Positions 37,143-46,073 of a stretch of 64,000 nucleotides of DNA are shown in pieces (within the stretch, counting starts at the first letter, position 1; every line of letters starts with the position of its first letter). The notes below the pieces were generated by a model. That model did not search any database and was not told the DNA's origin. It saw only the letters and a list, made by a program, of their open reading frames with translations. The stretch lies in the NCBI RefSeq assembly GCF_002023715.1, contig NZ_MAHX01000018.1:186001-250000 (forward strand), read 5' to 3'. The translations under genes and the position numbers were made by a program. This stretch comes from Elizabethkingia occulta (GTDB lineage: Bacteria; Bacteroidota; Bacteroidia; Flavobacteriales; Weeksellaceae).

Positions 37143-37943
37143 ATGCTAAAGCGCATTCTATATATTGTTGCATTTGTTATGCAACTAGGTTTTTTACATG
37201 CAAGCATAGTGGTTCTTAATGGCCTCACTCACAATTACAAAGTAGAGAATGGCCAGATCTATAAGGGAAAAATTGCTATAGAAAATACAGGTATTGCTTC
37301 ACAAAATGTAAAGATATACTTGCAGGATTTCAGCTATAAATCCGATGGTAGTATGAACTATACTGCTCCTTTGACGAATATAAAAACAAATGCAGACTGG
37401 ATAAAACTGAACACAAATCTCATCACGTTAAGAGGGAAGGAAAAAACTGAAGTTTATTATGAAATCATTGTTCCTGAAAAAATTACTCAACCGGGCAGTT
37501 ATTGGAGCGTTCTTATTGTAGAGCCTGTGGATGACATAAAGCCTAGTGACAAAAAAATGGGAATAAATATTACCTCGGTAGTTCGTTATGCAATACAAAT
37601 AATCACGGATTACAGAACCGAAAATATAAAACCCGATCTTAAATTTGAGAGCATAAAAATGGAACATTTGGAAAATAAGCGACTGTTGAAAATTGCCATT
37701 GCCAATATGGGTAATATTTATTGCAAACCTACAGTCTCCGCCGAGTTATACAACAGCAAAAGCGGTCAAAAGATCAGCACCCTTACCGGCATACCAATGG
37801 GCTTGTTGCCTACAACTTCCAAATCTTTTTATATAGATATCAGTAAAATACCACCTGACAAATACAATGCAGTGATTATTGCAACTGATGAGAACGAAAA
37901 TGCCTTCGCTCTCAATACAGAACTAGAAATAAGGAATGATTAA
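37143..37943 (+). CDS. Periplasmic chaperone-like protein with two Ig-like domains
   Basis: Protein of 266 aa with signal peptide (LYIVAFVMQLGFLHAS). The first domain (about 20-150) reads like a PapD-type or DUF916-type Ig fold: KGKIAIENTGIASQNVKIYL then EKTEVYYEIIVPEKITQPGSYW. The second (about 160-266) is another beta sandwich (KRLLKIAIANMGNIYCKPTV). Fimbrial chaperones have this two-domain design and similar length; the WxL-associated DUF916 proteins of Gram-positives are the other relatives. It overlaps the next gene by 8 bases, so it is translated together with the outer-membrane protein. A chaperone role is inferred from architecture and position. Confidence 0.6.
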   Translation: MLKRILYIVAFVMQLGFLHASIVVLNGLTHNYKVENGQIYKGKIAIENTGIASQNVKIYLQDFSYKSDGSMNYTAPLTNIKTNADWIKLNTNLITLRGKEKTEVYYEIIVPEKITQPGSYWSVLIVEPVDDIKPSDKKMGINITSVVRYAIQIITDYRTENIKPDLKFESIKMEHLENKRLLKIAIANMGNIYCKPTVSAELYNSKSGQKISTLTGIPMGLLPTTSKSFYIDISKIPPDKYNAVIIATDENENAFALNTELEIRND

Positions 37944-40698
37944 AAACCTTATCTCATATTTTATTTTACTATTTCCGGCACTTATTTATTCACAACTCCA
38001 ACCACAGCAATCCATTAGTCAAAATGATAGTTTAGTGCCGGGAACAGCAACTTCCGTATCTTTTATTATAGAAAACAATACAACAGAAGACAAAATATAT
38101 AGTTTGCAGGCCAATACATCAGAGAAACACATTACTCCTATTATAAATCAAAACGAATTAAAGGTTCCGGCACAAAGTAAATCTCTTTATATAGTTCCTA
38201 TACGTATTGCTACTGAAACCCCGCAGGGTTCTTATACTTTGTCTGTACAGGGAACAGAGAAGAATTCTGAAAACAGATTTACAAGATCAGTAGCCATTAC
38301 AATTACCAGTATACGCAACATTTCTCTCAGCACTTTAAATACTCCTGAGTTTGTTAGAGCTGGCGAAAATATTACAGCTACTTTTCTTTTAAAAAATAAT
38401 GGAAATACCACAGAAAATATAAAACTGGAAAGCAGTCATGATTCGTCAATAGAAAAAGATTCTTCTTTTTCTTTAGCATCCGGAGAAAGCCGGGTTGTCT
38501 CTATTATAAAAAAAACAGATCCCTCTTTAGGTCGGAATGAATATCAGAATCTAAGTCTATCTGCTATTGTAGCAGGTTATTCTAAAGAAAAATTAACCGC
38601 TTATACCAGTACACGGATTATTGCCATAAAACCAATTGAAGAAGATGTATATCATAGATTTCCGATGTCTGCGGCCGTTTCGTTCATAGGTATGCGCAAC
38701 AGAGGAATTTACGAAAATGGCTTTCAGGGTGAGATTCAAGGAAAAGGAAGTCTGAGTAAAGAAAATAAAGATATGCTTGAATTTCGGGCAGTAAGTCCCA
38801 ACCCTGTTGAATTCAGTGCATTTACCAGATATGAAGAATATTATATTAATTATAAAAATCAGAATTTCTTTGTTCATTTAGGCGATAAGACATTTTCTTC
38901 TTCTTTTCTTACCGAGTTTGCCCGCTATGGACGGGGAGCAGAATTACGCTACGACTTTAAAAAAGTATCTTTAGGCGGCTTTTACAATCATCCGCGATTC
39001 TTTCGGGATATTAAGGAAGAATTCAATATATACTCTCAGTTCAGATTTGGTAAACAAACAGAAATTACAGCCGGATACCTGTACAAAATACCGCAAACAG
39101 ATATCAATAACTATTATTATTCAAATAATACCTATCTCAGCTCTAAAGCCCATCTCCCCTATCTTGTTGCAAAATTCAAACCTTTTAAAAATATAGAAAT
39201 CCAGGCAGAAACAGCCTATAGCTCTACCAATAAAACAAGCGGAACCGCTTACATACTTCAGGCACAGGCTAATTATGAAAAAATAAGCGGAAACCTGTTA
39301 TATATGAAAGCAAGTCCACATTTTGCCGGTTATTTTAACAATACTAATTCCCTCAACGGGAATATTCAGTACAGAATTACTAAAAGGCTAAATGTTTCCG
39401 CAAGCTATATACAGGACGCCAAAAACTTTCAACGGGATACATTATTACTAGCCTCACCTTATCGGAAATTCTTTCAATACGGCATCAATTTTAGATACCT
39501 GAAAAGTGGTAGTATTATGTTTTATAATGGTTTTCAGTCTTATGAAGACCGCCTGAAAGACAAACAGTTTAATTACAATGAGAAGTTCTTTAAGGTAAGT
39601 ATTAATCAGCAAATAGGTATTTTCAATTTGAATATGGAGGGACAGTTTGGTAGAACGGCCAATTATCTTACAGACTTTACTGGCAATTCTAATTTCTATA
39701 CGGCTAATATTAGTTTTGAGAAGTTTAAAACGACTTTTAATCTATTTGGAAGCTATGGTACTACCTCTCGTTATCTGGAAAAAGATCAGAAGCAGATTTA
39801 TTACGGTGCAAGGATTTCCAGCAGGCTTTCACAGTATAACTCGCTGAGTCTTTTTTATCAGAACAACTATATACCGGAGGAATACTACAAAGACCGTAAT
39901 CTTTTCGAAATACTTTTTCATCAGCAAATTTCCCGTAATCATGGACTTGATATTTCCGGGCGATATGCCTTGCAACGTGGAGAACTGGGTGATAAGGACT
40001 TTATTTTCTCACTGCGTTACATCCTTCGGATGAATATTCCGGTGCAAAAAACAGCGGAATACACAATCCTTACAGGAAATATAAGCAACATGGGAGTAAG
40101 GAAGACAGGTGGTATCCGTTTACTGCTGGGCAATCATCTTTCTGTGACGGATATCAATGGTAATTTCACTTTTAAAAATATAGTTCCAGGAGATTACTAT
40201 CTGGAAATAGACCGCTCAACTACCGATATGAATGATATCCCAAACCTTAGCTTTCCGGCTCAGGTATCTCTCGTCAATAAAGAAAATATATTCAATTTCG
40301 GCTTAACCCATGCAGCAAACATCAAAGGTCATATCCGGCTAAATGAACAAAGTAATATGAGCCAACAGGAAAATACGCCTCTCGTTTCTTCACAGGAAAA
40401 AAAGAAAAAAGAAAGCATCGTAGTAGAAGCGACCAATGGTGATCAGACCTACCGGAAAATATGTAGCATAAATGAAGACTTTGATTTCACCTACCTGCGT
40501 CCCGGAGAATGGACCGTAAGACTTTACAGAAATGGTCTGGACAAACGGTACAAAATTGCCACAGAAAATTTAAGATTTACACTGAACAGTGCTGAGAATA
40601 AAATAATCAATATTTATATTGTAAAACAACAGACAGAAATAAAATTTCAACAGGAGCCTGTAAAAGTAGAATACAATAGTAGTAAAAAAATAAAATGA
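37936..40698 (+). CDS. Usher-like outer-membrane protein
   Basis: Protein of 920 aa with signal peptide (NLISYFILLFPALIYS). Residues about 20-230 hold two NEW3/Ig-like repeats (TSVSFIIENNTTEDKIYSL and ITATFLLKNNGNTTENIKL). Residues about 235-705 look like a large beta-barrel, with many alternating aromatic strands (LGGFYNHPRFFRDI, ITAGYLYKIPQTD). Two small beta domains follow at about 710-775 (SVTDINGNFTFKNIVPGDYY) and 825-890 (FDFTYLRPGEWTVRLYRNG). N-terminal periplasmic domain, barrel and two C-terminal domains is the usher layout, though I see no direct sequence match to FimD or CfaC. It overlaps the next subunit gene by ATGA. Confidence 0.6.
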   Translation: MIKNLISYFILLFPALIYSQLQPQQSISQNDSLVPGTATSVSFIIENNTTEDKIYSLQANTSEKHITPIINQNELKVPAQSKSLYIVPIRIATETPQGSYTLSVQGTEKNSENRFTRSVAITITSIRNISLSTLNTPEFVRAGENITATFLLKNNGNTTENIKLESSHDSSIEKDSSFSLASGESRVVSIIKKTDPSLGRNEYQNLSLSAIVAGYSKEKLTAYTSTRIIAIKPIEEDVYHRFPMSAAVSFIGMRNRGIYENGFQGEIQGKGSLSKENKDMLEFRAVSPNPVEFSAFTRYEEYYINYKNQNFFVHLGDKTFSSSFLTEFARYGRGAELRYDFKKVSLGGFYNHPRFFRDIKEEFNIYSQFRFGKQTEITAGYLYKIPQTDINNYYYSNNTYLSSKAHLPYLVAKFKPFKNIEIQAETAYSSTNKTSGTAYILQAQANYEKISGNLLYMKASPHFAGYFNNTNSLNGNIQYRITKRLNVSASYIQDAKNFQRDTLLLASPYRKFFQYGINFRYLKSGSIMFYNGFQSYEDRLKDKQFNYNEKFFKVSINQQIGIFNLNMEGQFGRTANYLTDFTGNSNFYTANISFEKFKTTFNLFGSYGTTSRYLEKDQKQIYYGARISSRLSQYNSLSLFYQNNYIPEEYYKDRNLFEILFHQQISRNHGLDISGRYALQRGELGDKDFIFSLRYILRMNIPVQKTAEYTILTGNISNMGVRKTGGIRLLLGNHLSVTDINGNFTFKNIVPGDYYLEIDRSTTDMNDIPNLSFPAQVSLVNKENIFNFGLTHAANIKGHIRLNEQSNMSQQENTPLVSSQEKKKKESIVVEATNGDQTYRKICSINEDFDFTYLRPGEWTVRLYRNGLDKRYKIATENLRFTLNSAENKIINIYIVKQQTEIKFQQEPVKVEYNSSKKIK

Positions 40699-41234
40699 AA
40701 AAATTAGTATTCCACATATTAGTCATTTTCTTCACACATACTTCCTGCGGTATATTTTCACAGGTTTCAACCAATAAATGGGTATCTGTAAACTTGCCCA
40801 TAGTAAGCCTTTTGGATATAGAACCGGCCGGAGGTATTGCACTAAGCTTCATAGCACCTACAGAGGCTGGAAGACCCCTAACTAACCCGACAGCCAACAC
40901 TACAAAATGGATTAACTACACTTCGGCAATAGCAACAGGTGGAGTCTCCAGAAAAGTAACTGCTTCTATTAACGGGCCTGTTGATGGGGTCGATATCAGA
41001 CTACAGGCAGCTGCAGCAACTGGTCTGGGTGGTGGTACTTTAGGAACCCCGACCGGACAAATTACACTAAGCACAACTCCACAGACTATTATCAGCGGAA
41101 TTGGAGGAGCATATACCGGAAACGGAACAAACAATGGCCATCAGTTAACCATATCGCTGACAACAAATATTTATGCCAACCTTCAGGCTCAGAGCAATAC
41201 TACCGTCGTTATTACCTATACCATTACTGAATAA
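40695..41234 (+). CDS. Secreted beta-rich subunit B, paralogue of subunit A
   Basis: Protein of 179 aa with signal sequence (LVFHILVIFFTHTSCGIFSQ), which contains a possible lipobox-like Thr-Ser-Cys that could make it a lipoprotein. The mature part begins WVSVNLPIVSLLDIEPAGG, matching the alternating N-terminal strand and DIEPA of subunit A, and retains APTEAGRPL, GVDIRLQAAAATG, TIISGIGGAYTGNG and NNGH. Its start overlaps the usher-like gene by four bases and its stop abuts the next gene (TAAATG). Position after the outer-membrane gene suggests a minor or tip subunit; this is inference. Confidence 0.6.
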   Translation: MKKLVFHILVIFFTHTSCGIFSQVSTNKWVSVNLPIVSLLDIEPAGGIALSFIAPTEAGRPLTNPTANTTKWINYTSAIATGGVSRKVTASINGPVDGVDIRLQAAAATGLGGGTLGTPTGQITLSTTPQTIISGIGGAYTGNGTNNGHQLTISLTTNIYANLQAQSNTTVVITYTITE

Positions 41235-41744
41235 ATGAAAGTATCAATCTCCACAAAATATCTATACAGCCTAATTTTAATAACAATAGGATGTTTTTAT
41301 AATGCGCAAAGTATAATAGCAAACGGTACAGACTGGACCGTTAGTCCAACTATTACTGAAGCCGGAACCAATTATTTAGGAACCTACGAAACATCCCCCG
41401 CATCACCTTTTCAGATGTCACTAACCGTAACCGTTCCTGCTTTATTAAGTTCAGCAAGTATATCCGCCCGTTATATACCAGATCCAACATGGAATAATTC
41501 GTTAGGTATAGCTGTAAAAAGACTGAATAACGGAACCTCTCTCTGTGTTCTGTGTTCTGTAGCCGGGGGTACAGATTATATTTCGTTAGCCCAGTCAGAT
41601 GTTCCATTTTTTAGCGTGCACACCCTGTTAGCTCTAACTTCCTTCACAGACATAGGTTTACAGCTTCGGCTTACCGGCATATCGGTTACTGTTCCTGCAG
41701 CTGCTTATAAAGCTAAAATACAGTTCACTATAGCAGCTCCGTAA
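41235..41744 (+). CDS. Secreted subunit C with CxxC-type pair
   Basis: Protein of 169 aa with signal peptide (YLYSLILITIGCFYNAQ), last gene of the locus. The mature protein is Ser/Thr/Pro-rich and beta-like (FQMSLTVTVPALLSSASISA) and contains SLCVLCSVAGG near residue 95, two close cysteines that could form a disulfide. It does not clearly share the blocks of subunits A and B. Coupled translation with subunit B (TAAATG) and absence from other contexts in the window mark it as part of the same system, perhaps an anchor or adhesin. I recognise no family. Confidence 0.5.
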   Translation: MKVSISTKYLYSLILITIGCFYNAQSIIANGTDWTVSPTITEAGTNYLGTYETSPASPFQMSLTVTVPALLSSASISARYIPDPTWNNSLGIAVKRLNNGTSLCVLCSVAGGTDYISLAQSDVPFFSVHTLLALTSFTDIGLQLRLTGISVTVPAAAYKAKIQFTIAAP

Positions 41745-41823
41745 GCAGAACACAAGAATATTAAGCATTTAATTTTAAGTATATTGCAATTGTATTTTTG
41801 TTGAACGCATAATCACCTCTCCC

Positions 41824-42261
41824 ATGAAATTCAAGGCTTTTTTTGAAACATTTGCCAATAAGGCAACCAGCTTTACAGGCAGTTCTTCTGCTTTTACAAT
41901 AGCATTGGCTATTGTTATTATTTGGCTTTTAAGCGGTCCATTTTTTAATTATTCAGAGACCTGGCAGTTGATTATCAATACCGGAACCACAATTATTACC
42001 TTTTTAATGGTTTTCCTTATTCAGAAGTCACAAAATAAAGACAGTAAAGCAATCCAGTTAAAACTAAATGAGCTGATTGCAGCAAGTAAGGATGCCAGCA
42101 ACCGAATGGTAGATATAGAAGATCTTACAGAAAAAGAACTCGACCAGCTACACCAGTATTTCGTAACATTGGCACAAATGACCAAAAATGAGATTAATAT
42201 CCATCAGTCTCACTCCATAGATGCTGCAAATAAAAACCATATAAAGAAGCAGGATAATTAA
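41824..42261 (+). CDS. Low-affinity iron permease family protein
   Basis: Small inner-membrane protein of 145 aa. The N-terminus FFETFANKATSFTGSSSAF is the family signature. Two membrane segments follow (about 25-45 and 50-68: FTIALAIVIIWLLSGPFF, IIITFLMVFLIQKSQN). A charged helical tail includes KAIQLKLNELIAAS. The family was named after fungal Fet4 similarity; a transport role in bacteria is not established. It is a single gene after the fibre-like locus. Confidence 0.82.
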   Translation: MKFKAFFETFANKATSFTGSSSAFTIALAIVIIWLLSGPFFNYSETWQLIINTGTTIITFLMVFLIQKSQNKDSKAIQLKLNELIAASKDASNRMVDIEDLTEKELDQLHQYFVTLAQMTKNEINIHQSHSIDAANKNHIKKQDN

Positions 42262-42419
42262 TTGTCCTAAAACTCTGTCTTCTATAAAAAAGATAATATA
42301 TCTATTTTTCATTTTTATAAACCATTGTAATCATCGACTAACACGCATGTAGCAATTATTCATCTGTCCTTGGCATTTTATTTGTAAACTAACAGAGGTC
42401 TAACCTAAAAAATATTATT

Positions 42420-42818
42420 ATGAAAAATTTATTTAAAGTAGCCGGACTTTTTTTATTAACAGCTTTCACAATCGTATCTTTCTATTCTTGCAGCCGAAGT
42501 GATGATCCTGCTGACAACGATTTTTTTGCAGGAACATATAAAGGAAATGTATCTTATAGAAACAATACTAACTCTACCACTATTAACAATACCAACGGAA
42601 GCGTATTCGTGACTAAAATTGCTAGTGGAACAAGATATAATTTTACTTTTTCAGATAAAATTCCGGATCTGAATGGTGTTGAATTTGAAAAAAAGGGAGA
42701 TAATACTTTAGTTAGTATAGGAGCTAACGATACCTCTTACATCAGAATTGACAGCAATAAATTAAGAATTTTCTATACAAAAGACGGACAAACCTGGACC
42801 GCAGATTGTAACCGTTAA
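42420..42818 (+). CDS. Small lipoprotein of unknown function
   Basis: Protein of 132 aa. The N-terminus ends in a lipobox-like TIVSFYSCSRSDD, so it is probably lipid-anchored. The mature part is a short beta-rich domain (FFAGTYKGNVSYRNN, then TRYNFTFSD) that resembles small lipocalin-like or DUF lipoproteins common in Bacteroidota. No family is assigned. It is monocistronic, followed by a clear terminator. Confidence 0.7.
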   Translation: MKNLFKVAGLFLLTAFTIVSFYSCSRSDDPADNDFFAGTYKGNVSYRNNTNSTTINNTNGSVFVTKIASGTRYNFTFSDKIPDLNGVEFEKKGDNTLVSIGANDTSYIRIDSNKLRIFYTKDGQTWTADCNR

Positions 42819-42837
42819 ATTCTAAATAATTATAATG

Positions 42838-42863
42838 AAAGACCACTTTAGGTGGTCTTTTTT
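42838..42863 (+). terminator. Rho-independent terminator after small lipoprotein gene
   Basis: Stem AAAGACCAC / GTGGTCTTT (GGTGGTCTTT side) with TTTA loop followed by T run. Confidence 0.85.
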
Positions 42864-43174
42864 ATTCAGGCCTATTACCCTATAATAAATATAATTGCAA
42901 AATAAGAAGTCTATAAATTTTCTTATAATCACAAATTTAATATTCCATTAATATACAGTAAGTTAAAACGATGTACCTTTATAATAGAAAGTGAATATAG
43001 TATTGTAACCAAATACATTAACACAATGAAAACTATTGTACATTTCTTCCAAAGACTATTCTTCCGTTTGTTTCTAACACAGTTTAGTTCATTTTATTCT
43101 CCGTTGAAATTTCATAAAAATTAAACGGCTGAATGAGAGGAATGCAGATGTTGTCATTAAACCACTCCGAATAG
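42864..43174. other. 311-base gap upstream of GH1 remnant
   Basis: Mostly AT-rich. A 32-codon frame at 43026-43124 encodes a short basic, Phe-rich peptide (MKTIVHFFQRLFFRLF) with no recognised relative; it may be chance or a small membrane peptide. No clear promoter was found. Confidence 0.35.
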
Positions 43175-44508
43175 ATGCTATTGACAAAGGAAGCCTTTGG
43201 CAAAGATTTTATCTGGGGAGTATCTACTGCGGCATATCAAATAGAAGGTGCACATAATCAGGATGGCAAAGGCCCTTCTGTATGGGATATATTTGTACAA
43301 AAAAGAAATAAAATATTCCGCAATCATACAGGTGATATTGCGTGTGACCATTACAACCGCTATATAGATGACCTGTACCTCATGCACAGCATGAATATAC
43401 ACAATTACAGATTTTCTGTTTCCTGGAGCCGAATTCTGCCAGAAGGTACAGGCCAAATCAATCAGACCGGAATCGATTTTTACAACAAGCTTATCGATCT
43501 TTCATTAGAATTGGAAATCATTCCATGGATTACATTATACCACTGGGATTTACCACATAGCCTTGAGGTAAAAGGCGGCTGGACCAACAGAGATGTTAAG
43601 GATTGGTTTGGTGACTATGTTGCTATTTGTGTAAAGAGTTTTGGAGATCGCGTAAAAAACTGGATGGTACTAAATGAACCTACAGTATTTACTGCTGCGG
43701 GTTACTTCTTTGGTGTACATGCCCCCGGCAGAAAAAGTATTGAAGGTTTTTTAGCAGCCGCACACCATGCTGCTCTGGCGCAAGCCCACGGAGCAAGAGT
43801 CATAAAGCACTACAACCTGAAAGTAATGTAGGCACTACTTTTTCCTGCTCACATGTTGAACCCTATACAAATCGGGAAAAAGATATTAAAGCTGCTAAAA
43901 AAGCAGACCTTTTGCTTAACCGATTATTTATAGAACCTTTACTGGGTATGGGATATCCGGTGAATGAAATTAAAACTCTGAGAAGAATAGAGAAATACAT
44001 CAAACAAAATGATGAGCAGGATCTAAAATTCGATATGGATTTTATTGGCATCCAAAATTATACACGTGAGATTATCCGTTATGCCATGTTTGTTCCTTTT
44101 CTGCATGCAAAAATTGTAAGTGCCAAGGACAGAAAAGTAGAACTGACAGCTATGGAATGGGAAGTATATCCGGAATCTATTTATCATATTCTGAAGAAGT
44201 TTCAGGCTTACGAGAATATTCCACCTTTAATTATTACCGAAAATGGTGCTGCCTTTTCAGATATATTACAAAACAATGTAGTACATGATCCCAAAAGACT
44301 GCAGTATATTCAAAATATATTACAGCAGGTACTGCGCGCAAAACAGGAAGGTATAAATGTAAATGGTTATTTTGTATGGACTTTTCTGGATAATTTTGAA
44401 TGGGCGGAAGGATACCATCCCAGATTCGGTTTGGTACATGTAGACTTCCATACCCAACAGCGCACTGTAAAAGCATCGGGACACTGGTATGCTGATTTTA
44501 TTAAATAA
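43175..44508 (+). pseudogene. GH1 beta-glucosidase broken by a frameshift
   Basis: The first frame (43175-43831, 218 codons) has the GH1 start FGKDFIWGVSTAAYQIEGA and the acid/base Glu in NWMVLNEPTVF. It runs into TAG right after VIKHYNLKVM. The family sequence resumes in another frame as VGTTFSCSHVEPY, continues through NRLFIEPLLGMGYP, and has the nucleophile Glu in IITENGAAF and WAEGYHPRFGLVHVDF to the end. Loss of one base near 43820-43832 explains the break. Repaired, the protein would be about 445 aa, normal for GH1. It may be a true pseudogene or an assembly/sequencing error. Confidence 0.85.
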
Positions 44509-44571
44509 CCCGGAAAGCCCGTAATATATTACACTGAGTTTTTCCAAGAAAAATCATTAGAGAAAGCAATC

Positions 44572-45165
44572 TTATTCCTTCCTTAATATACCTTTCTCTA
44601 CACTGTCGTTGATAAGACCTTCCGCATACTCCCATATATTTTCAGCTCCGTCTTTAATGGCAACTTTTTTAGCATATACTTTAGTATAATTCACGCCCGG
44701 TGTATTCCAGGTACCTCCATTATTAGAAGTATTTTGCAGCAGAGGTTCCAATCGGTCCATTGCTCTGGCAAATTTTGCTTCGGCTGTTTCACCAGCTTCA
44801 AATTCTTCCCATATTGCTATCAGTTCCTTTGCCTGTTCATCGGGTAATATTCCAAATATACGCTGAGCCGCCAATCTTTCTTCATCTGTATTGCTGTGAT
44901 TCTTTTGTGTGTCGTAGATAAAGGTATCCCCTGCGTCTATTTCTACAACATCATGAATCAGAACCATTTTGATAACTTTCAGTATATCTACCGGTTCATT
45001 AGCATGTTCAGCTAATACAACCGCCATCATAGCCAGATGCCAGCTATGTTCCGCATCATTCTCATTGCGGTCGCTATTGAACAGTTTTGTTCTGCGCTGA
45101 ATGTATTTGAGCTTGTCAATTTCTTTTATAAAGTCTATTTGTTTGAGCAGTGTATCCGGAAGCAT
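44572..45165 (-). CDS. HD-domain phosphohydrolase, YfbR/HDDC2-like
   Basis: Protein of 197 aa. Metal-binding HD residues are the His of NDAEHSWHLAMMA, the His-Asp of VLIHDVVEIDAGD and a later Asp in FARAMDRLEPL. This arrangement and length match the YfbR/HDDC2 group, which removes phosphate from deoxynucleoside 5'-monophosphates; the exact substrate is an inference. It has no operon partner and is convergent with the GH1 remnant. Confidence 0.85.
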   Translation of the reverse strand: MLPDTLLKQIDFIKEIDKLKYIQRRTKLFNSDRNENDAEHSWHLAMMAVVLAEHANEPVDILKVIKMVLIHDVVEIDAGDTFIYDTQKNHSNTDEERLAAQRIFGILPDEQAKELIAIWEEFEAGETAEAKFARAMDRLEPLLQNTSNNGGTWNTPGVNYTKVYAKKVAIKDGAENIWEYAEGLINDSVEKGILRKE

Positions 45166-45425
45166 GTATAAGCGGGTATTTATATTCTATAACTATACAA
45201 AGATAGTGGATCTTATACTACTTATTTAAATTACAAAACCAGATTATGATTTTAAGTAAATAGGGAATCTTGCAATACAAAATTTACATTTTCTCCATTT
45301 TATAAAAAATAACATGTATTTTATGAAAATAACGCTTAAACATCAGCCTATTAAATTTTAATAGTACATTTGTTACTAAGAAAATATGATAATATATAAT
45401 TTTTTAATTTAAACTGAACATTTAT

Positions 45426-45989
45426 ATGAGTACTTTGTTTATAAAAAATATGGTTTGTAATCGTTGCATCATTGTTGTTCAGAACGAATTAGAAAAACTC
45501 GGACTGGAAGTTAAATATATAAAGCTAGGTGAAGTTACGCTTGCCAATCAATTAACTTCTGATGAAAAAAATGCAGTAGGAAATTCACTGATTTTATTCG
45601 GCTTTCAGATCATAGATGATAAAAAAAGCAGAATTATAGAAAAGATAAAAAACACTATTATTGATTTGGTACACCACCAAAACAATAATATAAAAAATAA
45701 TTTGTCTGATATTCTGAGTGAGATCCTTCATCATGACTATAATTATTTATCTAATCTTTTCTCTGAAGTAGAAGGTACTACTATTGAAAAATATTTTATT
45801 GCTCAGAAAATTGAAAAAGTAAAAGAATTACTGGTATATGATGAACTGACTTTAAGTGAGATAGCCCTTCGCCTAAACTATTCGAGCATTTCATATCTAA
45901 GCAACCAATTTCGTAAAGTAACCGGACTTACTCCTAGTCATTTCAAAAAAATTCGTGAAGATAAAAGAAAACCACTAGACAAAATATAA
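45426..45989 (+). CDS. HMA-AraC fusion regulator 1, candidate copper sensor
   Basis: Protein of 187 aa. The N-terminus (about 1-65) resembles a heavy-metal-associated domain with the CxxC site in FIKNMVCNRCIIVVQNELEK. The C-terminus (about 100-180) is an AraC-type DNA-binding domain, with LSEIALRLNYSSISYLSNQF as its second helix-turn-helix. It lies 84 bases upstream of a copper-type P-type ATPase gene and is paralogous to the regulator at 48925. The arrangement suggests a one-component metal sensor that activates the ATPase. A TACATTTG promoter element is at 45365-45372. Confidence 0.8.
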   Translation: MSTLFIKNMVCNRCIIVVQNELEKLGLEVKYIKLGEVTLANQLTSDEKNAVGNSLILFGFQIIDDKKSRIIEKIKNTIIDLVHHQNNNIKNNLSDILSEILHHDYNYLSNLFSEVEGTTIEKYFIAQKIEKVKELLVYDELTLSEIALRLNYSSISYLSNQFRKVTGLTPSHFKKIREDKRKPLDKI

Positions 45990-46073
45990 GTAAATCTTAC
46001 AAATCAACGCCTTAATTTCACAATAATCATACTATCGATTCTTGTCAACTTTGCATTGTAAAAACAATCTGGA

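Noticed and set aside
43026-43124. 32-codon Phe-rich ORF
   Set aside because: Too short and unsupported; noted in the gap description only.
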